The position numbers and the translations under genes were made by a program. A DNA stretch of 64,000 bases from Rhizobium sp. BK196 (GTDB lineage: Bacteria; Pseudomonadota; Alphaproteobacteria; Rhizobiales; Rhizobiaceae). Shown one piece after another: positions 30,330-39,215 of the stretch. Each line of letters starts with the position of its first letter. The stretch's first letter is position 1. The stretch lies in NCBI RefSeq assembly GCF_014193255.1, contig NZ_JACHZB010000004.1, positions 310,001 to 374,000 of the forward strand, given 5' to 3'. Below the pieces are notes generated by a model. It did no database searches. It was not told where the DNA came from and saw only the letters and a program-made list of their open reading frames with translations.

Positions 30330-30995
30330 ATGCTCGATACCCTCAGGAATAACGGGAAGCCCGCATACGCAGGGCCAAAGGACAGCGCCTATGGCCTTGC
30401 CCGGTTCCATTCCACGCGTGTCCGTCGCCTGAAGTTCTTGCTGCCGGTCGCAGCTCTCATTATTTCCTTCATCTTCATTGCGGTCTCGGTGATCCGCACG
30501 TACCTCCCGGAAACCATCAAGATCGAGGGCGCCAAGATCGAAAATGGCAAGGTGGTGATGGAAAAGCCGGCGATCGCCGGACGTAACTCCGACGGCATCA
30601 ACTATTCGATGCTCGCCGAACGCGCTCTTCAGGACATCCGCAATCCCGACCTCATCACGCTCGAGACGATCAAGGCCGCCGTACCGATGAATGACGGTCT
30701 GATGGCTCGCGTTACTGCCGCAACGGCAGATTTCAATCGCGCGACCGACAACCTTCACATGACGGCGCCGTTCACGCTCGTCTTGAGCAGCGGTCTGGTT
30801 GCGAATTTTCAGTCCGCCCATCTCGATATCAAGGGCGGAAACATGTCGACCGAGGATCCCGTCAGAATTACCAAGGACAATACTTCGATTGTTGCGCGCA
30901 CCATGAATATAACGGATAAGGGGCGCGCGATCACATTCGAGGGGAATGTTCGCATGAATGTTGAATCATCCACCATCCATAAACAGGGCACCTAA
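30330..30995 (+). CDS. lptC: LPS export ABC transporter periplasmic protein LptC
   Basis: LptC takes LPS from the LptB2FG transporter and passes it to LptA. The 221-residue protein has one N-terminal membrane anchor (about residues 34-56, FLLPVAALIISFIFIAVSVI) and a periplasmic beta-jellyroll with ENGKVVMEKPAIAGRN and NMSTEDPVRITKDNTSIVA. The ATG at 30330 was chosen because the protein then begins MLDTLRNNGK; an upstream frame extension has no ribosome-binding site. It is the first gene of lptC-lptA-lptB-rpoN. Confidence 0.92.
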   Translation: MLDTLRNNGKPAYAGPKDSAYGLARFHSTRVRRLKFLLPVAALIISFIFIAVSVIRTYLPETIKIEGAKIENGKVVMEKPAIAGRNSDGINYSMLAERALQDIRNPDLITLETIKAAVPMNDGLMARVTAATADFNRATDNLHMTAPFTLVLSSGLVANFQSAHLDIKGGNMSTEDPVRITKDNTSIVARTMNITDKGRAITFEGNVRMNVESSTIHKQGT

Positions 30996-31008
30996 AGAGC
31001 CGGGTCAC

Positions 31009-31656
31009 ATGACAAAAGATTGTCGCATTTCAACTTGCAAGACTGGCGTAGCTTTCATCACCGGCGCGCTTGCCTTCGTTCTGTCGGTCGCGGGGGCGGC
31101 CGCCCAGTCGACGACGATGCCAGGTATGAAACTTTCCAGTGATCAGCCGATCCAGATTGAAAGCAACAAACTGGAAATCCATGACCAGGAGCACACGGCG
31201 CTCTTTACCGGCGACGTCAAGGTCGTTCAGGGTACGACGACGCTACAGGCCGGCAAGATGACGGTCTATTACAAGGATAAGGCGAAGCAGCCCCAAACGG
31301 GCGGCGCCGCCCAGCCGGCACCTGCTGCCCAGCCGGCACAGGCTGCTGCCGAACAATCGAACTCGCTTGCTTCGGGCAGTGCGGATATCGACAAGATTCT
31401 GGTGACCGATAAGGTTTACCTGACCTCGGGAACGCAGACCGCAACAGCCGATGATGGCAATTTCGACATGACCTCGCAGGTCTTTATCCTTACCGGCAAG
31501 AAGGTCGTGCTCACCGACGGACCGAACGTCTTTACTGGCTGCCAGCTCACGGTTCACATGGCGACCGGTCAGGCAGAGCTTGAAAGCTGCGGTGGTCGTG
31601 TCCAGATTCAGCTCGACCCGAAATCGCAGCCGAGTCAGCAGCCAAAGCAGAACTGA
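31009..31656 (+). CDS. lptA: LPS transport periplasmic protein LptA
   Basis: LptA forms the bridge carrying LPS across the periplasm. The 215-residue protein has a signal peptide ending near VAGAAAQS and the OstA-like beta-jellyroll: DQPIQIESNKLEIHDQEHTALFTGDVKVVQG. An Ala/Pro/Gln-rich insert (QPAPAAQPAQAAAEQ) lies in the middle of the fold, a rhizobial addition. The start at 31009 lies 13 bp after the lptC stop. Translation is likely coupled through the lpt genes. Confidence 0.93.
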   Translation: MTKDCRISTCKTGVAFITGALAFVLSVAGAAAQSTTMPGMKLSSDQPIQIESNKLEIHDQEHTALFTGDVKVVQGTTTLQAGKMTVYYKDKAKQPQTGGAAQPAPAAQPAQAAAEQSNSLASGSADIDKILVTDKVYLTSGTQTATADDGNFDMTSQVFILTGKKVVLTDGPNVFTGCQLTVHMATGQAELESCGGRVQIQLDPKSQPSQQPKQN

Positions 31657-31672
31657 GAAGTCGGCCTTTCAC

Positions 31673-32473
31673 GTGAAGCTATTCTCCTTATCCACCAAGT
31701 CCGGCAGAGCCGCGACGGAAGCCGTGGCTCCTGTTGACAAGGCCCGTTATCAGGGAACGCTGATCGCACGCGGTCTGACCAAGACCTATGCGACGCGCCG
31801 TGTCGTCAATGGCGTTTCGCTGGTCGTGCGGCGTGGTGAGGCCGTGGGTCTTCTGGGACCGAACGGCGCTGGTAAGACCACTTGTTTCTACATGATCACC
31901 GGTCTCGTGCCGGTCGATGAGGGAACGATTGAAATCGACGGCAACGACGTGACGACGATGCCCATGTATCGCCGCTCCCGCCTCGGTGTCGGCTACCTGC
32001 CGCAGGAAGCCTCGATCTTCCGTGGGCTGACGGTGGAGGAGAATATCCGCGCCGTCCTCGAGGTGCATGAAAAGGACAAGGCGGCGCGCGAGCGCAAGCT
32101 CGACGAATTGCTCGAGGAGTTTCACATCGCGAAGCTCCGCAAGAGCGCGGCTGTGGCTCTCTCGGGCGGTGAGCGCCGGCGCCTGGAAATTGCCCGCGCG
32201 CTTGCGACCGACCCGACCTTCATGCTGCTCGACGAGCCCTTTGCCGGTGTCGACCCGATCTCGGTTGCCGATATTCAGAACCTTGTGCATCATTTGACGG
32301 CACGCGGCATCGGTGTTTTGATCACCGATCACAATGTGCGTGAAACGTTGGGGCTGATCGACCGCGCTTATATTATTCATGCCGGCGAAGTGCTGACCCA
32401 TGGGCGTGCGAACGATATCGTCAACAATCCGGAAGTGCGCCGGCTTTACTTGGGCGACAATTTCAGTCTCTGA
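31673..32473 (+). CDS. lptB: LPS export ABC transporter ATP-binding protein LptB
   Basis: LptB powers LPS extraction by LptFG. From a GTG start at 31673 the protein has 266 residues, with Walker A GPNGAGKTT at 62-70, the signature LSGGERRR at 163-170 and Walker B FMLLDE at 183-188. The 25 or so residues before the ATPase core are poorly conserved. No ATG lies in frame between the lptA stop and the core, so GTG is the best choice although its ribosome-binding site is weak. It is immediately upstream of rpoN, as in most alphaproteobacteria. Confidence 0.94.
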   Translation: MKLFSLSTKSGRAATEAVAPVDKARYQGTLIARGLTKTYATRRVVNGVSLVVRRGEAVGLLGPNGAGKTTCFYMITGLVPVDEGTIEIDGNDVTTMPMYRRSRLGVGYLPQEASIFRGLTVEENIRAVLEVHEKDKAARERKLDELLEEFHIAKLRKSAAVALSGGERRRLEIARALATDPTFMLLDEPFAGVDPISVADIQNLVHHLTARGIGVLITDHNVRETLGLIDRAYIIHAGEVLTHGRANDIVNNPEVRRLYLGDNFSL

Positions 32474-32628
32474 ACCAGTCCCGGACGACAGAAAATTGCG
32501 GCTGCGGCATAGTTCTGCTTGACCAAATAGGATAAAAAAGCAATTTTTGGGCCAACTCGGATTTCCGTGGCCCGAAGCCTTGATCGGACGCGGTTTCCTG
32601 GAGGAGTCGAGGGAGTTTCGCGTCCGCC

Positions 32629-34176
32629 ATGGCCCTGTCTGCCAATCTTTTTCTGAGACAGAACCAGTCCCTGGTGATGACACCGCAACTGATGCAATCC
32701 ATCCAGTTGCTGCAGATGACGCATGTCGAACTCACTCAGTTCATCGCCCAGGAAGTGGAGAAGAACCCGCTCCTGGAATTTCCGTCGGGCGAAGGCGAGG
32801 GCGGCGAACGCGGCGAGGCTGCGGACGAACCACACACTCCGCAAACGGATGATGCGGGTGACGGAGAATATGAGGACCCTAGCGAAACGCTGTCCGGCGA
32901 CTGGTACGATAATGGCAGCTCAAGCCGGCTGAGCGACGAGCTGGATTCCAATTACACCAATGTCTTCCCTGATGACGGCGCGCCGCAGCGTCTCGACGCA
33001 CCGGAACTCATCAGCCAGTGGAAATCGATGCCGGGCAGCGCCGAAGGTGCTGACAATTACGATCTCGACGATTTCGTCGCAGGCCAGGTTTCCTTACGTG
33101 ATCATCTCGCCCAGCAGATACCCTTCATACTGCCCGATATGGCCGATCGCCTAATTGCCCAGAATCTCGTCGATCAGCTCGACGATACCGGCTATCTGCA
33201 GGCAGATGTCGCGGAAGCCGGCGAGCGTCTCGGTACCGACGCAGCAGACATCGAGCGCGTGCTCTTAGCGCTGCAGACGCTCGATCCGCCAGGCGTCTTT
33301 GCCCGCAGCCTTGCCGAATGTCTGGCGATCCAGCTTCGCCAGAAGGATCGTTTCGATCCCGCCATGCAGGCGCTGGTCGAAAATCTCGAACTGCTGGCAC
33401 GGCGTGACTTCATCACCCTGAAGCGCCTCTGCGGCGTCGATGAGGAAGACCTGCTCGAGATGCTCGCCGAAATTCGCCAGCTCAATCCGAAGCCAGGCAG
33501 CGGTTTTGAGGCTGGCGTTTCAGAGGCGATCATGCCTGACGTCGTCGTTCGCCCTTCCTCGGATGGCGCCTGGCTGGTCGAGCTCAATCCGGATACGTTG
33601 CCGCGGGTTCTCGTCAATCAGTCTTATTTCTCGCACGTAGCGAAGAACGGCGAGGATCATGCCTTCCTCTCCGAATGTCTGCAGAGCGCCAACTGGCTGA
33701 CGCGCAGCCTCGACCAGCGCGCCAAGACCATCATGAAGGTCGCAAGCGAGATCGTGCGCCAGCAGGATGCCTTCCTCTTGCATGGAGTGGATCATCTGCG
33801 GCCACTGAACCTGAAGACGGTGGCCGAGGCGATCAAGATGCATGAATCGACGGTCAGCCGCGTCACCTCGAATAAATACATGCTGACGCCACGCGGCCTC
33901 TTCGAGCTGAAGTATTTTTTCACGGTTTCGATTAGCTCAGTCGAGGGCGGCGACAGCCATTCTGCCGAAGCCGTTCGCCACAAGATTCGCGCGCTGATCC
34001 TGCAGGAAAGTCCAGATGCGGTGCTCTCCGACGACGACATCGTCGATATGCTCAAGAAGGGTGGGATCGATCTCGCCCGTCGGACGGTCGCCAAATACCG
34101 AGAGGCGATGAACATCGCCTCCTCCGTCCAGCGCCGCAGGGAAAAACGCGCGCTGGCGAAGGTCGCCGGCTTCTGA
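32629..34176 (+). CDS. rpoN: RNA polymerase sigma-54 factor RpoN
   Basis: RpoN directs transcription from -24/-12 promoters with AAA+ activators; in rhizobia it is needed for nitrogen assimilation, dicarboxylate transport and nif/fix expression. The 515-residue protein has the Q/L-rich region I (LFLRQNQSLVMTPQLMQSIQ), an acidic region II, the core-binding region and the C-terminal RpoN box ARRTVAKYRE at 483-492. Length is normal. A 155-bp gap after lptB may hold its own promoter; I found no clear sigma-54 site there. Confidence 0.98.
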   Translation: MALSANLFLRQNQSLVMTPQLMQSIQLLQMTHVELTQFIAQEVEKNPLLEFPSGEGEGGERGEAADEPHTPQTDDAGDGEYEDPSETLSGDWYDNGSSSRLSDELDSNYTNVFPDDGAPQRLDAPELISQWKSMPGSAEGADNYDLDDFVAGQVSLRDHLAQQIPFILPDMADRLIAQNLVDQLDDTGYLQADVAEAGERLGTDAADIERVLLALQTLDPPGVFARSLAECLAIQLRQKDRFDPAMQALVENLELLARRDFITLKRLCGVDEEDLLEMLAEIRQLNPKPGSGFEAGVSEAIMPDVVVRPSSDGAWLVELNPDTLPRVLVNQSYFSHVAKNGEDHAFLSECLQSANWLTRSLDQRAKTIMKVASEIVRQQDAFLLHGVDHLRPLNLKTVAEAIKMHESTVSRVTSNKYMLTPRGLFELKYFFTVSISSVEGGDSHSAEAVRHKIRALILQESPDAVLSDDDIVDMLKKGGIDLARRTVAKYREAMNIASSVQRRREKRALAKVAGF

Positions 34177-34499
34177 GTTGCAACGCAAGGATGAGCTTTA
34201 TGGCCGCCGCCAGGGATCGTTTATGTTGGAGACCCTCCCATTTCAGGGATTTCCGCTGCACGTTTTCCGTGTGTGCTGGGTTTCGTCGCGCCAGACTATT
34301 GACTTTCCGGAAAGCTGTCGCTAGAAGCCCGCCGCAATCGGAGCAGCGAAGGGCATCCGGGCATTATCCCCATCATCCTCATGGCACCAGGGACACGCAG
34401 ACTTGAGCTCATCTTGCTTGAGATTGCGCGAAGTGCTTGGATGAGGTTAAGGCTTGGCGTAAACTGATACTCGCAAACGACCATAAGAAGGGAAACTCC
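34177..34499 (+). promoter_or_regulatory. rpoN-hpf spacer with a probable sigma-70 promoter
   Basis: This 323-bp spacer has no supported gene. It contains TTGACT (34299-34304), then 16 bp, then CTAGAA (34321-34326), a reasonable sigma-70-type promoter that would give hpf a leader of about 170 nt. Near 34382 the sequence TGGCACC resembles the -24 half of a sigma-54 site, but the TTGC of the -12 half is missing. The Shine-Dalgarno AAGGGAAA for hpf is at the end of the spacer. Confidence 0.5.
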
Positions 34500-35081
34500 A
34501 TGAGTGTGCGTGTATCCGGTAAACATATGGAAATTGGTGACTCGTTCCGTCAAAAGATTGAGGACCAAATTGGTTTGGCCGTCACGAAATACTTCGACGG
34601 GGGATATTCCGGCCAAGTGATCGTGGAAAAGTCGAATTCTCGTTTTTCCGCCGATTGTAAGCTTCATCTCGATAGTGGCGTCGTGCTGCATGCCGCAGGC
34701 GAGGCCATGGATCCGCAGATTGCCTTCGATGCGGCATCCGAGCGTATCGAGAAGCGCCTGCGCCGCTACAAGCGGAAGCTCAAGGATCACCACGCCGGAA
34801 ATCATCTGAACGGCAACGGCTTTGCAGAAGTCGCCTATACCGTCATGGATGCGGTTCCCGATCATGAAGACGAGGTCCCGGACGATTTCGCTCCGGCCAT
34901 CGTCGCCGAAAGCACGAAGCAGCTCAAGACGATGTCTGTCGCAACCGCCGTCATGGCGCTTGACATGACCGACGAGCCGCTTCTCCTGTTCCGCAGCCCC
35001 GGCAAGGAACAAATCAACATCGTTTACCGTCGTCACGACGGAAATATTGGCTGGATCGATTCGGCCAATATCAAAGGCTGA
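34500..35081 (+). CDS. hpf: Ribosome hibernation promoting factor, long form
   Basis: HPF dimerises and silences ribosomes in stationary phase. The 193-residue protein has the N-terminal S30AE domain (SVRVSGKHMEIGDSFRQKIE, FSADCKLHLDSGVVLHAAG, AFDAASERIEKRLRRYKRK) and a C-terminal dimerisation domain (KTMSVATAVMALDMTDEPLL, then YRRHDGNIGWI), so it is the long form that makes 100S dimers alone. The position between rpoN and ptsN is the conserved one. The ATG at 34500 is preceded by AAGGGAAA. Confidence 0.95.
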   Translation: MSVRVSGKHMEIGDSFRQKIEDQIGLAVTKYFDGGYSGQVIVEKSNSRFSADCKLHLDSGVVLHAAGEAMDPQIAFDAASERIEKRLRRYKRKLKDHHAGNHLNGNGFAEVAYTVMDAVPDHEDEVPDDFAPAIVAESTKQLKTMSVATAVMALDMTDEPLLLFRSPGKEQINIVYRRHDGNIGWIDSANIKG

Positions 35082-35152
35082 GATCAGGACGAGGGAGCGG
35101 CGCAAGGTGCTGCTCTCTCAAATCCTGATTTCGGCGACAGAAGGAAAAAGAA

Positions 35153-35617
35153 ATGGCATTGGCAGATTTGCTGCACCAGGATGCGATCATTCCCGCCCTC
35201 AGGGTAAATTCCAAGAAACAGTTGCTTCAGGAATTGGCAGCAAAAGCCTCCAAAACGACGGGGCTTTCCGAGCGGGAAATCTTCGATGTGATCCTACAGC
35301 GCGAACGTCTGGGCTCGACCGGCGTCGGCAACGGCATCGCCATTCCCCACGGCAAGCTCGTCAATATCCACTCCATCGTCGGTATTTTCGCTCGGCTGGA
35401 ACAGCCCGTTGACTTCGAAGCGTTGGACGACCAGCCCGTCGATTTGGTGTTTCTGCTTCTGGCGCCTGAAGGTGCGGGCGCCGATCATCTGAAGGCGCTT
35501 TCACGCATCGCCCGTGTCCTGCGCGACCATGATCTGGTCGCCAAGTTACGCGCGACCGATTCCGCATCCGCGATTTATGCCTTCCTCAACGAAGAGCAGA
35601 CGTCGAACGCTGCCTGA
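35153..35617 (+). CDS. ptsN: PTS IIA-like nitrogen-regulatory protein PtsN (EIIA-Ntr)
   Basis: PtsN is the terminal phospho-acceptor of the nitrogen PTS (PtsP-NPr-PtsN) and regulates transport and potassium-linked functions rather than sugar uptake. The 154-residue protein has the phosphorylated histidine H66 in GIAIPHGKLV and the downstream block VDLVFLLLAPEGAGADHLKAL. It follows hpf by 71 bp and closes the lptC-to-ptsN cluster, with a strong terminator 25 bp after its stop. Confidence 0.97.
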   Translation: MALADLLHQDAIIPALRVNSKKQLLQELAAKASKTTGLSEREIFDVILQRERLGSTGVGNGIAIPHGKLVNIHSIVGIFARLEQPVDFEALDDQPVDLVFLLLAPEGAGADHLKALSRIARVLRDHDLVAKLRATDSASAIYAFLNEEQTSNAA

Positions 35618-35641
35618 TGTCTGACGATCTACCCTGAATGC

Positions 35642-35676
35642 AAAAAGGCGCCCGAGGGATCAGGCGCCTTTTTCTT
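35642..35676. terminator. Rho-independent terminator after ptsN, usable in both directions
   Basis: A perfect stem AAAAAGGCGCC (35642-35652) and GGCGCCTTTTT (35663-35673) with a 10-nt loop, flanked by A-run and T-run. It separates ptsN (+) from the convergent chemoreceptor gene (-), so it can stop transcripts from both sides. Confidence 0.9.
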
Positions 35677-35692
35677 GTCATGCGCTCAGCAA

Positions 35693-38029
35693 TCAGAACT
35701 CTTCCCAATTGTCCTGAGCGACAGCGGTCGAGCCGAGCGACATGGCAGCGGCCCGGCGCGGTGCCGGAGCAGCCGCGCGTTGTGCCGGAGCAGCCGGCGC
35801 ACGCATCTGCTGCGCGGTGGAGCGCAGTGCTGCTGCATTACTCTGCCCGGAGACGCGGAAGCGAGTGACCAGTTCCTTCAGCGTCTGAGCCTCGTCGTTC
35901 AGCGTCACGCTGGCTGCGGTGGTTTCTTCCACCATCGCGGCGTTCTGCTGCGTGACCTGATCCATCTGGTTCACGGCTTGGTTGATTTCCTTGAGGCCGA
36001 CGGCCTGTTCGCTTGCCGATGCCGAGATCTGGCGGATGAGGCCGTTTATGCCCATCACCTGTTCGGCGATCTTGTGCAGCGTATCGCCGGCGCGGCCGAC
36101 GAGGTCGACGCCTTCCTTGACCTGCACGGCCGAGGTGTTGATGAGTGTCTTGATCTCCTTGGCGGCATTTGCCGAACGCTGAGCGAGTTCCCTGACTTCC
36201 TGTGCCACGACCGCGAAGCCCTTGCCTGCTTCGCCGGCGCGGGCCGCTTCGACACCCGCATTCAGAGCCAGGAGATTCGTCTGGAAAGCGATCTCGTCGA
36301 TGACGCCGATGATGCGCGAAACTTCCGTCGAGGACTGTTCGATGCCGTGCATGGAGGCAATCGCCTTCTTGACGACTTCACCTGACTTCTCGGCGTCTTC
36401 GCAGGCGAGATTGACATTGTCGGCCGCCGTACGGGCATTCTCGGCGCTGGAATTGACCTGGGCAGTCAGCTCGTTGAGCGCCGCTGCCGTCTCTTCGAGG
36501 CTCGCCGCCTGCTGCTCGGTACGCTTGGCAAGATCAGAGGCGCTGTTGCTGATTTCACCTGTGCCGGAGCCGATGTTGACGACGCTGAGGTTCATCGTGT
36601 TGATGGTTTCCTCAAGGCTTGCAAGAGCGGCATTGAAGTCCTGCTTGAGCTTGCCGTATTCGCCGGGGAATTCCTCTGTGATGCGGTGGCCGAGATTGCC
36701 CTGTGACAGTTCGGAAAGGCCCGCGCCGACGATCGAGACGATGTGACGCTGCAGGTTGACCGATTGTTGGCGTTCCGATTCCGAGCGGCCGCGTTCGGTT
36801 TCGGCCGCAAGGCGCTGGCTGTCCGCCTCGGCTTCGAGGCGCCGCGTATCCGCAAGCGCGAAGCGGAAGCCTTCGAGAGCCTTGGCGACCGAGCCGATTT
36901 CGTCGGCACGGTTCTGGCCGGCGACCGTCTCGTCGTATTTTCCGTCGCTCAGCCCCTTGACGCTGGAAACGAGACCGGCGAGCGGACGCTGAACAAGCGT
37001 GCGGACGGCGAAATAGAGCGCGAGCAGCACGGCTCCGAGCACGATGATGCCGTTGATGACCATCATGAAGGTCTGGTCCTGAACCGGCGCATTCATTGCC
37101 GTGTGCGGGACGTCGACCAGCACGACCCAGTTGGCGTTCAGGCCGGGTACGGCGAAGGGATAGACAACGCGGTCGAATGGATCGAGGCCGTCGAAGCTCA
37201 GGTTCTTGACGAGGCCGACCTTCATGGACGAAAGCGCAGCCTTTACGTCAGCCGAGCCGGGATTGTCGCCATAGGGCTTGGACATCAGGTTGGGCAGCGG
37301 AGCAACGATCCAGTTGCCGTTCTGGGCGATCAGCGTCACGCGGCCGGAGCCGAAGGGTCGCAGTGCCTGCACCTTGTCAGTGAGCGACTTCAGCGAAATA
37401 TCGACGCCTTCCACACCGATCATCTTGCCGCCGGACATCACCGGATAGGCAATCGAGGTCAGCAGGGTCGGAACGTCGGTGCCCTCGGCGAGGTAGGGCG
37501 CCGTGATTGCGCCCTTACCGCTATCGGCAGCAAGCTTCCACCATTCGGCAGTGTAATCGTTTTCGAAGGTCGAGAACTGGATGTCGCCGGTCCTGTTCTT
37601 CGACCAGTAAGGCGTGAAGGCGCCAACCTTGTTGGTGCCTTCGTCGTTGTTGTTGGCGATTTCCGTAGTCTTGCCATCGAATGCGCCGAGCTGTTCGCAG
37701 AACCAGCTGCCGAAGGCGAAAGCGTTCTGTTCGAGGTTGGATTTCAGAATGCTGATGATGCCCTTGCGGTCGAGGATCTTGCCTTCATGTCCGCGCCCGA
37801 CGACGCCCGACATGGTACGGGCAGCGCTCGCCAGCTCGCCGACATTAGCGGCAATCTCGTTGGCGATCGACTTGGCTTCCGAGTTTGCCTGATCCAATGT
37901 AAGGGTTTGAACGCGATTACGAGTCTGATCGATGAGGAAGAGGTTTGAAGCGACAAGCACCAGCGCGATGGCGACACCGGTAATGACGATGAGTTTCGCC
38001 GCAAGCGATTTCATTCTGAAAATGAACAT
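35693..38029 (-). CDS. Methyl-accepting chemotaxis protein with dCache-type sensor and NWEEF tail
   Basis: A 778-residue transmembrane chemoreceptor. TM1 lies at about 6-28, a periplasmic sensor of about 280 residues follows (dCache type, with FAFGSWFCEQ and GVEGVDISLKSL), then TM2 near 330, HAMP and a cytoplasmic signalling coiled coil. The tip is [20 protein letters not shown]. The last five residues, NWEEF, match the pentapeptide that tethers CheR and CheB. The start at 38029 is supported by GAGGA 4 bp upstream; a frame extension to 38098 lacks support. The ligand is not predictable; dCache sensors bind small organic molecules. Confidence 0.94.
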   Translation of the reverse strand: MFIFRMKSLAAKLIVITGVAIALVLVASNLFLIDQTRNRVQTLTLDQANSEAKSIANEIAANVGELASAARTMSGVVGRGHEGKILDRKGIISILKSNLEQNAFAFGSWFCEQLGAFDGKTTEIANNNDEGTNKVGAFTPYWSKNRTGDIQFSTFENDYTAEWWKLAADSGKGAITAPYLAEGTDVPTLLTSIAYPVMSGGKMIGVEGVDISLKSLTDKVQALRPFGSGRVTLIAQNGNWIVAPLPNLMSKPYGDNPGSADVKAALSSMKVGLVKNLSFDGLDPFDRVVYPFAVPGLNANWVVLVDVPHTAMNAPVQDQTFMMVINGIIVLGAVLLALYFAVRTLVQRPLAGLVSSVKGLSDGKYDETVAGQNRADEIGSVAKALEGFRFALADTRRLEAEADSQRLAAETERGRSESERQQSVNLQRHIVSIVGAGLSELSQGNLGHRITEEFPGEYGKLKQDFNAALASLEETINTMNLSVVNIGSGTGEISNSASDLAKRTEQQAASLEETAAALNELTAQVNSSAENARTAADNVNLACEDAEKSGEVVKKAIASMHGIEQSSTEVSRIIGVIDEIAFQTNLLALNAGVEAARAGEAGKGFAVVAQEVRELAQRSANAAKEIKTLINTSAVQVKEGVDLVGRAGDTLHKIAEQVMGINGLIRQISASASEQAVGLKEINQAVNQMDQVTQQNAAMVEETTAASVTLNDEAQTLKELVTRFRVSGQSNAAALRSTAQQMRAPAAPAQRAAAPAPRRAAAMSLGSTAVAQDNWEEF

Positions 38030-38272
38030 GTGTTCCTCGGGCAAGGACGCGCCGAAGGGCCATTCTTCGGCACAGCGGGTAAGGCGTCGCTCCATCATGG
38101 AGCAGCCATAAATAGAGGCGAACCACTATCGCGGATGGACGAGGTTCGATCACCGGAATGATCGCCAGAAATCTCTTAAATTTGAATGAAATTCGCTGTA
38201 TTTCGGCCGCAAAACCAGGGCGCCACCCCAAATGAGGGTGCCGTTTCATCGACTGTTCGTGGTTAGATCAGA

Positions 38273-39172
38273 TTATAGTCTGTCTGCGACTTCGGCGGCG
38301 AGCGGTATGGAGGGTTGTGCTCCCGCCTTCAGGCAGGCGAGCGAGCCGGCGACCGCTGCACGACGGAGAGCCGAGTTGAAATCCAGCCCTTCATCGAGGC
38401 TTGCTGCGAAGTAGCCGCAGAACGTATCGCCGGCGCCGACCGTGTCGACGGGTTCGATGACGAGGCCCTGTGCACGCGCGATCTGACCATCCCGGATCGC
38501 GATGACGCCATCGCCGCCGAGCGTGACGATCAGGGTCTGGGCGGTCTCGGCATGCAGGCGCTCCAACGCCGCCTCACGATCGCCGGCACTCATGTTCTCC
38601 TGTCCCGCCAGCCGCTCGAATTCGGTCTCGTTGGCAATGACGATATCGGCCAGCCGGCCGAGGCGCGGCGCATCCGGAATGAGCGGGGCAAGATTGAGAA
38701 TGCTGGTGATGCCCTTGGCGCGAGAGGCGGCAAGCGCCCGCTCGACCGCCACGACCGGAACCTCGAGCTGCAGCATCAGAATATCGCCCTCGTTCATGGC
38801 ATCGACGGCAGCCTCGGCATTGTCGCCGTTCACCTCGCCGTTCGCGCCGGGAATGACCGCGATCATGTTCTCGCCGTCGCCGCCGACGAGAATGAGGGCT
38901 GTGCCGGTCGGTCCGTCGACATGGCTGACGCGGGAAAGATCGGTGCCGGCGCCGTCGAGCAGTTCGAGCGCACCTTCGGCAAATGTATCCTTGCCGACAG
39001 CGCCTGCCATATGGACATAACGGCCTGCCCGCCGTGCGGCGAGTGCCTGATTTGCGCCCTTGCCGCCGGCAGCCGTTGCGAAGCTGTTACCGGCAACTGT
39101 CTCGCCGGGCTTCGGCAGGCGCTCGGTGGTGGCGATAAGGTCCATGTTGATGGAGCCGAAAACTGTGATCAT
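38273..39172 (-). CDS. rbsK: Ribokinase (PfkB family)
   Basis: A PfkB-fold sugar kinase of 299 residues, best match ribokinase, phosphorylating ribose at O5. The N-terminus MITVFGSINMDL and ERLPKPGETVAGNSF are ribokinase hallmarks, and the C-terminal anion hole and base GAGDTFCGYFAAS contains the catalytic Asp. No rbs transport genes are adjacent. The ATG at 39172 gives the family length; upstream extension is unlikely. It lies 43 bp downstream of rmuC on the same strand. Confidence 0.93.
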   Translation of the reverse strand: MITVFGSINMDLIATTERLPKPGETVAGNSFATAAGGKGANQALAARRAGRYVHMAGAVGKDTFAEGALELLDGAGTDLSRVSHVDGPTGTALILVGGDGENMIAVIPGANGEVNGDNAEAAVDAMNEGDILMLQLEVPVVAVERALAASRAKGITSILNLAPLIPDAPRLGRLADIVIANETEFERLAGQENMSAGDREAALERLHAETAQTLIVTLGGDGVIAIRDGQIARAQGLVIEPVDTVGAGDTFCGYFAASLDEGLDFNSALRRAAVAGSLACLKAGAQPSIPLAAEVADRL

Positions 39173-39215
39173 GGCATGTCCGTCCTTGCTTCGGGTCGCG
39201 ACACTGCCGAAGCGA

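Noticed and set aside
34382..34398. Possible sigma-54 promoter upstream of hpf
   Set aside because: TGGCACC fits the -24 half, but the -12 TTGC is missing.
36743..37948. A 401-codon plus-strand frame antisense to the dCache chemoreceptor
   Set aside because: Composition is rich in Arg, Asp and His with no motif; it is a shadow of the receptor gene.
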